Positions 1 through 5,600 of a stretch of 15,520 nucleotides of DNA are shown here, piece by piece (position 1 is the first letter of the stretch; every line of letters starts with the position of its first letter). The stretch covers positions 1-15,520 of the forward strand of contig CAZCBD010000046.1 of NCBI GenBank assembly GCA_964496755.1. The letters are read 5' to 3'. A model generated the notes under the pieces. That model made no database searches, was not told the origin of the DNA, and saw nothing but the letters and a program-made list of their open reading frames with translations. The stretch comes from CAZCBD01 sp964496755 (lineage in GTDB: Bacteria; Bacteroidota; Ignavibacteria; Ignavibacteriales; Melioribacteraceae). The position numbers were made by a program, and so were the translations under genes.

Positions 1-924
1 ATTTTGTGTGTGTTTTTCAGATAAAACTTTTTTTATAAAATCGGATATACCGTTAAATTGTGTAAAATACCAAATAATAAACTTTTTTGCACGTCTAAGT
101 CCTTCCATTTCGCCAAACTCATAAACAAGCATATTTAAATGCCTTATTGCAAGTTCAGAAAAATCATCGACTATCGGATTTGTTTTTATCACTCCATATT
201 TATTTATTTCCTCAAATTGCTTAAAAATAAAAGGGTTTAGCAATGCGCCGCGAGCAACCATGACACTATCAACGCCTGTTTCTTCTTTCATTCTTTTTGC
301 TTCCTTTGCTGAAAATACCGCACCATTTCCTAAAACCGGAATCTGAACATTTTCTTTGATTTTTTTTAACCAAACCCAATTGCTTTCCTCTCCGTAACAA
401 TCACTTTTTGTTTTTGCATGCACTGTTATTAGAGACGCTCCATTATCTTCAATTATTTTTGAAATTTCCAAAGCGTTTATATTTTTCTGATCCTTACCAA
501 GCCTAATTTTTATCGATACCGGAATATTGCCCGCAGCATTTACTAATGCTTTTACAATTTTTTTTAAGAGGTCCGGATTTTCCAATAAACTACTCCCCAT
601 ATTATTCCGATATACTTTATTTGCAGAACAACCGCAATTAAAATCAATTAAATCAGGTTTATATTTTTTAATCTCAAACACAGCATCTTTAATAATATCC
701 GGATTGTTACCAACAATTTGAACACCTATTGGTTTTTCACCCTTTTCAAATACTAAGTACCTTAAAGTGTCAAAATTATTTTCAACAACTCCCTTTGCGC
801 TAATCATTTGTGTAAAAGTAAGCCCCGCACCAAATTCTTTACAGATTTTTCTGAATGGCGAATAAGTAATTTCAACCATTGGTGCCAAAAATAATTTATT
901 TAAATCCAGGTTAGATATTTTCAT
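1..924 (-). CDS. dus: tRNA-dihydrouridine synthase family protein, partial (3' end beyond left edge)
   Basis: FMN-dependent reduction of uridine to dihydrouridine in tRNA is the expected role. I translated 308 codons without a stop from the ATG at 924-922 to the left edge, so the C-terminal tRNA-binding end is missing. Visible TIM-barrel features are the N-terminal LAPM flavin motif (residues 13-16), Gln69, the catalytic-cysteine region NCGCSANKV (96-104, Cys99 as proton donor), Lys139 in VSIKIR, His169, the GNG turn (199-201) and VMVARGALLNPFIF (221-234). The motifs differ from textbook DusA/B/C: Ser follows the catalytic Cys where Pro is usual, and HAK replaces HGR. From memory, APMV, NCGC and VMVARG recall the eukaryotic Dus4/archaeal branch. 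The gene follows pnp after 55 bases that contain a hairpin. The family is clear; the subfamily and target uridine are not. Confidence 0.9.
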   Translation of the reverse strand, partial: MKISNLDLNKLFLAPMVEITYSPFRKICKEFGAGLTFTQMISAKGVVENNFDTLRYLVFEKGEKPIGVQIVGNNPDIIKDAVFEIKKYKPDLIDFNCGCSANKVYRNNMGSSLLENPDLLKKIVKALVNAAGNIPVSIKIRLGKDQKNINALEISKIIEDNGASLITVHAKTKSDCYGEESNWVWLKKIKENVQIPVLGNGAVFSAKEAKRMKEETGVDSVMVARGALLNPFIFKQFEEINKYGVIKTNPIVDDFSELAIRHLNMLVYEFGEMEGLRRAKKFIIWYFTQFNGISDFIKKVLSEKHTQN

Positions 925-949
925 ATTATTTTTTTGGCTTTAAATCAAG

Positions 950-971
950 AAGTGCTGATAAATCAGCACTT
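950..971 (-). terminator. Hairpin between pnp and dus, possible terminator or 3'-end protecting stem
   Basis: A perfect inverted repeat AAGTGCTGA / TCAGCACTT (9 bp) with a 4-base loop starts 8 bases after the pnp stop codon. On the minus strand it is followed by CTTGATTTAAAG, not by a run of T, so it is a poor intrinsic terminator in the gene direction. It could be a partial terminator, an mRNA-processing site, or a stem that shields the pnp transcript end from 3' exonucleases. Confidence 0.5.
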
Positions 972-979
972 TATATAAT

Positions 980-3151
980 TTAAGTAGTTTCCTTCTGAGA
1001 AGAATCGCTTTTGTTTGAGTCAGTTTGGCTCGATTCGGTTTTGCCCGAATTATTTTTAGCTTCCTCTTTTTCGGGTTCAGGCAATAAAGCTTTTCTGCTT
1101 AAACTTAATTTGCCGTTTTCAACCTTCATCAGCTTCACTTTAACTTTATCACCTTCGTGAATAACATCGGTAACTTTCTTTATTCGGGCATGATCAATTT
1201 GTGAAATATGCAATAATCCCTGATGACCGGGTAAGATTTCAACAAAAGCACCAAATTCTGTTGTTTTCACTACTTTACCGCTATAGACTTTTCCTTCTTC
1301 CGGTTCAGCAACAAGAGCCTTAACAAATTCTTTTGCTTCTCTGGCAGAATCGGCATTTGTACCGGCAATGTTAACTTTTCCATCTTCTTCAATACTAATA
1401 TCAACTTTATATTCGCGTTGGATTGATTGAATTGTTTTGCCACCGGGCCCAATTACCGAGCCGATTTTTTCAACCGGAATTTGAGTAAATACTAAAGACG
1501 GAGCATATTTGGAAATACTTTCACGATTTTCTGAAATTGAATCATTCATAATTCCCAAAATGTGCATTCTACCATCTTTAGCCTGCTCAAGGGCTTTTTC
1601 CATAATTTCGAAAGATATACCTTGGATTTTTATATCCATCTGAAAAGCGGTAATACCATCTTTGGAGCCGGCTACTTTAAAATCCATATCTCCCAAATGA
1701 TCTTCATTCCCAAGTATATCCGTTAAAACTGCAAATTCCTCACCTTCTTTAACTAATCCCATTGCTATACCGGCAATCGGACATTTAACCGGAACACCGG
1801 CATCCATTAAAGATAAAGAACCGGCACAAACTGTAGCCATTGAGGATGAGCCGTTCGATTCTAAAATATCGGAATTAACACGAATTGTGTACGGAAATTC
1901 TTCTTCGCCCGGAACAATAAATTTAATAGCTCTTTCGGCCAAATTTCCGTGACCTACTTCACGACGTCCAACTCCACCAAATCTACCTGTTTCTCCAACA
2001 GAAAACGGAGGGAAATTGTAGTGAAGAATAAAACGTTTTTTATATTCTTCTTGCAATCCGTCTATAATCTGTTCGTCTCGTTTTGTTCCCAAAGTTACAG
2101 TAGTTAATGATTGGGTTTCTCCTCTTGTAAATAACGCCGAACCATGTGTGCGGGGTAATAATCCCAAATGAATCGAAATAGGACGTACTTCCGTTAAGGT
2201 TCTTCCATCCAATCTTTTACCCTCGGTTAAAATTCTCCTACGCATTAAATCTTTTTCAATATCATGCGTAATGTTTTTAATTGCTTTTTCAGATTCCGGA
2301 AATTTTTCAGACAAGGCTTCAATCACTTCATTGTTCAGACTTTCATTCTTTTCCGCTCTTTCTTCTTTTGCAAGCGGAGAAGCAACTATTTCTTTTAACT
2401 TTTGATAAGCTAATTCATTTACAGCCTTTTCTAATTCCTCATCAACTTCAGCAGCAACAACTTCAAACTTCGGTTTACCGCAAAGTTCTCTCAATTCAAT
2501 TTGAGCTTGAACTAATTTTTTTATTTCAGCATGAGCGAATTTTAAGGCTTCTAATAAATCTTGTTCGGATATTTCTTTCGATTCGCCTTCAACCATCATA
2601 ATCGAATCGGCTGTTCCGGCTACAACAAGCTCCATATCACTTTCTTCAATTTGCTCTAATGTAGGATTAACAATAAATTTACCATCAACCCTGCCAATGC
2701 GTAATTCGCCAATAGGTTCTAAAAATGGAATATCCGAAATTGTAAGTGCGGCTGAAGCAGCTACGGCACCTAAAACATCGGCTTCATTTTCATTATCAAA
2801 TGAATATACTTGAGCAACTATTTGAGTTTCATTTTTGAATTCTTTGGGAAATAAAGGTCTAATGGGTCTGTCAATTAACCTTGCAGAGAGAACTTCTTTT
2901 TCGGAAGGCTTTCCTTCGCGTTTAAAAAATCCGCCCGGTATTTTACCGGCTGCAAATGCCTTTTCCCTATATTCAACAGATAACGGAAAAAAATCAATAT
3001 CTTCCTTGGGTTCTTTTGCAGCAACGGCTGTAACTAAAACAACCGTTTCGCCACATCTGGCCAAAACAGAGCCGTTTGCCTGCTTTGCCATTAAACCCGT
3101 TTCTAATGTTATTAATTTACCGTCTATTTCTATTTCTTTTTTGTGAATCAT
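980..3151 (-). CDS. pnp: Polyribonucleotide nucleotidyltransferase (PNPase)
   Basis: Phosphorolytic 3'-to-5' exoribonuclease in the cytoplasm, part of mRNA turnover; it forms a trimeric ring in known homologues. At 723 residues it has the usual length. Domain order: first RNase PH domain with FFKREG and RLIDRPIRPLFP in about the first 110 residues, a helical linker (about 145-310), and a second RNase PH domain with GRREVGHGNLAERA, ESNGSSSMATVC and the catalytic EDHLGDMDFK block. There Asp484, Asp490 and Lys492 match E. coli Asp486, Asp492 and Lys494. Next come a KH domain with GPGGK (568-572) and an S1 domain (about 625-695) ending LSLSRK. The last 25 or so residues are a charged Ser/Lys/Glu tail. 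The ATG is preceded by AGGTGA and lies 10 bases after the rpsO stop, so translation is probably coupled to rpsO. Confidence 0.98.
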   Translation of the reverse strand: MIHKKEIEIDGKLITLETGLMAKQANGSVLARCGETVVLVTAVAAKEPKEDIDFFPLSVEYREKAFAAGKIPGGFFKREGKPSEKEVLSARLIDRPIRPLFPKEFKNETQIVAQVYSFDNENEADVLGAVAASAALTISDIPFLEPIGELRIGRVDGKFIVNPTLEQIEESDMELVVAGTADSIMMVEGESKEISEQDLLEALKFAHAEIKKLVQAQIELRELCGKPKFEVVAAEVDEELEKAVNELAYQKLKEIVASPLAKEERAEKNESLNNEVIEALSEKFPESEKAIKNITHDIEKDLMRRRILTEGKRLDGRTLTEVRPISIHLGLLPRTHGSALFTRGETQSLTTVTLGTKRDEQIIDGLQEEYKKRFILHYNFPPFSVGETGRFGGVGRREVGHGNLAERAIKFIVPGEEEFPYTIRVNSDILESNGSSSMATVCAGSLSLMDAGVPVKCPIAGIAMGLVKEGEEFAVLTDILGNEDHLGDMDFKVAGSKDGITAFQMDIKIQGISFEIMEKALEQAKDGRMHILGIMNDSISENRESISKYAPSLVFTQIPVEKIGSVIGPGGKTIQSIQREYKVDISIEEDGKVNIAGTNADSAREAKEFVKALVAEPEEGKVYSGKVVKTTEFGAFVEILPGHQGLLHISQIDHARIKKVTDVIHEGDKVKVKLMKVENGKLSLSRKALLPEPEKEEAKNNSGKTESSQTDSNKSDSSQKETT

Positions 3152-3161
3152 TTATCACCTG

Positions 3162-3431
3162 TTATTTTCTTAATTTAAGTTCGCTAATCAGATTTCTGTA
3201 TCTTTGAATATCTTTTTTAGCAATGTAATTTAATAATCTTCTTCTTTTACCTACTAATTTCAATAATCCTCTTCTTGAAGAATGATCTTTTTTGTGAGTG
3301 GCAAAATGTTGTGTTAAATCATTAATACGAGCAGTAAGAATGGCTACTTGAACTTCTGCTTTTCCACTGTCTTTTTCATCAACACCAAATTTTTTGATTA
3401 AATCTAATTTTTGTTCCTTTGTTACTGACAT
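3162..3431 (-). CDS. rpsO: 30S ribosomal protein S15
   Basis: Primary 16S rRNA-binding protein of the small-subunit platform, which also contacts 23S rRNA in a bridge between subunits. The 89 residues match the usual S15 length and the all-helical fold is clear. The conserved segment DHSSRRGLLKLVGKRRRLLNY in the middle of the protein is the rRNA-binding core, and the N-terminus MSVTKEQKLDLIKKFG is typical. The ATG has AGGAG upstream with about 12 bases between. It sits between ribF and pnp, the same rpsO-pnp order as in E. coli and Bacillus. A hairpin in the 71-base leader may be a site for S15 autoregulation. Confidence 0.98.
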   Translation of the reverse strand: MSVTKEQKLDLIKKFGVDEKDSGKAEVQVAILTARINDLTQHFATHKKDHSSRRGLLKLVGKRRRLLNYIAKKDIQRYRNLISELKLRK

Positions 3432-3465
3432 TGTTTTTTATTACTCCTATATTTATAATTCAATG

Positions 3466-3489
3466 TAATTCCAGACTGAACCGGAATTA
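3466..3489 (-). promoter_or_regulatory. Hairpin in the rpsO leader, candidate S15 autoregulatory element
   Basis: In the RNA sense the stem is AAUUCCGG / CUGGAAUU with a UUCAGU hexaloop, plus one outer U-A pair. That gives 9 bp including one G.U pair directly next to a G-C pair at the loop end. It lies between the ribF stop and the AGGAG ribosome binding site of rpsO. S15 is known to recognise a G.U/G-C element in 16S rRNA and to control its own mRNA in several phyla, with different leader structures. The hairpin is seen; the S15 role is inference. Confidence 0.4.
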
Positions 3490-3502
3490 ATTAATTGTTT
3501 TC

Positions 3503-4465
3503 TTAGTTGTTCTTTCCATATTTTTCGGATAATTTTAATCCTTTTTCAAAATCATTTTCTATCTGTTTTATGAGTAGATCCGGCGATTCGAATTTAATTT
3601 CGTCTCTAAGTCTTTCTAAAAATTCCACTTTAATCTCCTGACCATAAATATCTCGATTAAAATTAAAAAGATGAGCTTCTATTCTAAATTTATCTGCACT
3701 CATAAAACCATCAACTTCTTCAAAAGTTGGTCTAACACCTATATTTGTTACGGAAAAATAGGTTTCATCTTTTAAATAACATTTAACAAAGTAAACCCCT
3801 TTTTTAGGAATCAACTTTTCATTTTCAAAAGGACGAATATTTGCAGTAGGAAAACCTAAAAGCCTTCCCCTTTTGTTGCCTTCAACTACTTTACCCTTAA
3901 AATAATATTTTTTTCCTAGATATTTATTAGCAAACTCTATATCGCCATTTAGCAAAGCTTTTCTAATTTTTGTACTGCTAATTTCATCACCATTTATTTT
4001 TACAGCTTCAACTTTAGTTACAGTAAAACTATTTATCTCACCAAGTTTTCTCACTTCATTTTCATCACCCGATCTATCTTTCCCGAATCTATGATCATAT
4101 CCTATAACAATGTGCTCAATATTAATATTTGAGTCTTTCAACTTATCAATGAACTCTTTTGCCGTAAGACTTGCTAATTCTTTGTTAAAAGGAATAATAA
4201 GCAAATTATCTATTCCATTTTCTTCAATAACAGCAATTTTTTCAGAGAGAACCGTTAAGAGTTTAATATTAAAATTTTTCGCCAATACATATCTTGGATG
4301 CGGTTCAAATGTAATTACCATGCTTTCCAAGTTTCTTTCATTTGCTATTTCTTTCATTCTAGAAAGAATATCCAAATGCCCAACATGAATACCGTCAAAA
4401 GTACCAATAGTAATTACAGCATTTAGCTGTTTTGTTATTTCCGAAAAATTTCTAAATACTCTCAT
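3503..4465 (-). CDS. ribF: Bifunctional riboflavin kinase / FAD synthetase
   Basis: Makes FMN from riboflavin plus ATP, then FAD from FMN plus ATP, in the cytosol. The 320 residues give both modules at normal length. The N-terminal nucleotidyltransferase half has the HIGH-like TIGTFDGIHVGH (19-30) and SSTKIR ending at Arg168. The C-terminal riboflavin kinase has RGRLLGFPTANI with GFPTANI at 204-210, then PKKGVYFV, IGVRPTFE, IEAHLFNFNRDIYG and VEFLERLRDE. The ATG at 4465 has no clear Shine-Dalgarno sequence. It lies between truB and rpsO, as in Bacillus-type clusters. The 83 bases upstream hold no convincing promoter. It supplies FMN to flavoenzymes, including the dihydrouridine synthase at the end of this gene row. 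Confidence 0.97.
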   Translation of the reverse strand: MRVFRNFSEITKQLNAVITIGTFDGIHVGHLDILSRMKEIANERNLESMVITFEPHPRYVLAKNFNIKLLTVLSEKIAVIEENGIDNLLIIPFNKELASLTAKEFIDKLKDSNINIEHIVIGYDHRFGKDRSGDENEVRKLGEINSFTVTKVEAVKINGDEISSTKIRKALLNGDIEFANKYLGKKYYFKGKVVEGNKRGRLLGFPTANIRPFENEKLIPKKGVYFVKCYLKDETYFSVTNIGVRPTFEEVDGFMSADKFRIEAHLFNFNRDIYGQEIKVEFLERLRDEIKFESPDLLIKQIENDFEKGLKLSEKYGKNN

Positions 4466-4548
4466 TTTAAAAAAATTCTAACTTATTAATTTACAAAAAA
4501 TTTGACCTAAATAAAATAGTTTCGAATAAAACCACTTTTACTTAAACA

Positions 4549-5250
4549 TCATGGTTTTAAGTTGTATTTTTCGTAAAATTCGTTTAAAGTAATTGCATCT
4601 TCAACCGAGTAATCCCCAATTTCTGTACGCCGAAGAGAAGATAAATATGCCCCGCAACCTAATGCTTCTCCAAAATCATTTGCAATGGATCTGATGTAAG
4701 TGCCTTTCGAACATTTTATCCGAAACATAATTTCGGGTAAGTTTATCTTCATAATTTCGAACTTGTGAATTGTTACTTCGCGCGATGGTCTTGCAATTTC
4801 AATTCCTTTGCGTGCATATTTATAAAGAGATTTTCCATTCTTTTTGATTGCAGAATACATTGGAGGAATTTGTGATATTTTCCCTACGAATTTTTGTGCT
4901 GCTTTACTTATATCTTCAGATGTGATTTTTGAAAAATCATTTTCTTCAATAATATCGGTTTCAGAATCATACGACGCTGTTTTTTTTCCTATTATAAAAG
5001 TACCTGTATAAACTTTATCAAAATTTTGATATTCCGAAATTTGTTTTGTTTTTTTTCCGGTACATAAAATTAGAAGTCCACTTGCATTCGGATCTAATGT
5101 CCCTGCATGACCAACTTTTTTTGTTTTTGTAATTTTTCTTATTCGGTAAACCGCATTAAATGAAGTATAACCTATTTCTTTATCAATCAAAATAGCTTCG
5201 CCGGCAGAATAATCAATGTTTTTAATGTTTACTGAAGTCTTTGTGATCAT
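4549..5250 (-). CDS. truB: tRNA pseudouridine-55 synthase
   Basis: Isomerises U55 in the T-loop of tRNAs to pseudouridine; the family also helps tRNA folding. The catalytic aspartate is Asp53 in GHAGTLDPNASGLL, with GYTSFNAVYRIRK before it. Other family blocks are QIPPMYSAIKKNGKSLYKYAR, CSKGTYIRSIANDFG and LSSLRRTEIGDYSVEDAI. At 233 residues it is shorter than E. coli TruB (about 314) and stops after the catalytic fold, with no C-terminal PUA domain. Short forms occur in other bacteria and I see no sign of a frameshift. It starts inside the rbfA stop codon (TAATG), so translation is probably coupled. Shortly after its TGA stop an AT-rich inverted repeat with a 17-base loop is seen, without a T-run. 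Confidence 0.97.
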   Translation of the reverse strand: MITKTSVNIKNIDYSAGEAILIDKEIGYTSFNAVYRIRKITKTKKVGHAGTLDPNASGLLILCTGKKTKQISEYQNFDKVYTGTFIIGKKTASYDSETDIIEENDFSKITSEDISKAAQKFVGKISQIPPMYSAIKKNGKSLYKYARKGIEIARPSREVTIHKFEIMKINLPEIMFRIKCSKGTYIRSIANDFGEALGCGAYLSSLRRTEIGDYSVEDAITLNEFYEKYNLKP

Positions 5251-5600
5251 TAATCTTCTGCATTACCTTTTTTTACTTGTTCTAACAAATCCTCAATTTT
5301 CTGAACATAATCGGAAGTTTTGTCAATGTAAAAAACAATTTCGGGAACAAATTTAATTTTTATACGATGTGCTAATTCGGTTCTAATTAATTTTGATATT
5401 GAATCAAGTTTTTCCAATACCGCTTCTCTTTTATCTTTTTCAAAAACCGACAAATATATTTTTGCCAATTTAATATCCGGCGTTAGCTTTACATCCGTAA
5501 TAGTTACTAAAGCAAATAACGGATCCTTTAATTTGTGCATGAAAATTAAGCTTAGTTCTTCCTTTATTGTTTTTCTTATTCTTTCAACTCTGATAGACAT
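5250..5600 (-). CDS. rbfA: 30S ribosome-binding factor A
   Basis: Late 30S maturation factor that binds near the 16S 5' helix and helps cold adaptation in known homologues. The 116 residues match the family length. The N-terminus MSIRVERIRKTIKEELSLIF, the stretch ITDVKLTPDIKLAKIYLSVF and the closing LAHRIKIKFVPEIVFYID form the single KH-like fold. A charged tail of about 20 residues follows. Start and stop both sit in TAATG overlaps, one with infB upstream and one with truB downstream. There is no independent ribosome binding site, which points to translational coupling along infB-rbfA-truB. Confidence 0.96.
   Translation of the reverse strand: MSIRVERIRKTIKEELSLIFMHKLKDPLFALVTITDVKLTPDIKLAKIYLSVFEKDKREAVLEKLDSISKLIRTELAHRIKIKFVPEIVFYIDKTSDYVQKIEDLLEQVKKGNAED

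Noticed and set aside
2281..3146. Plus-strand open frames opposite pnp
   Set aside because: They are antisense to conserved PNPase domains and encode no recognisable protein.
4466..4548. Promoter for ribF in the 83-base gap after truB
   Set aside because: AT-rich sequence gives partial matches at many places, but no pair of boxes with proper spacing.
4527..4559. Inverted repeat TAAAACCA / TGGTTTTA at the truB stop as a terminator
   Set aside because: The loop is 17 bases, the stem is mostly A-T and no T-run follows; too weak to call.
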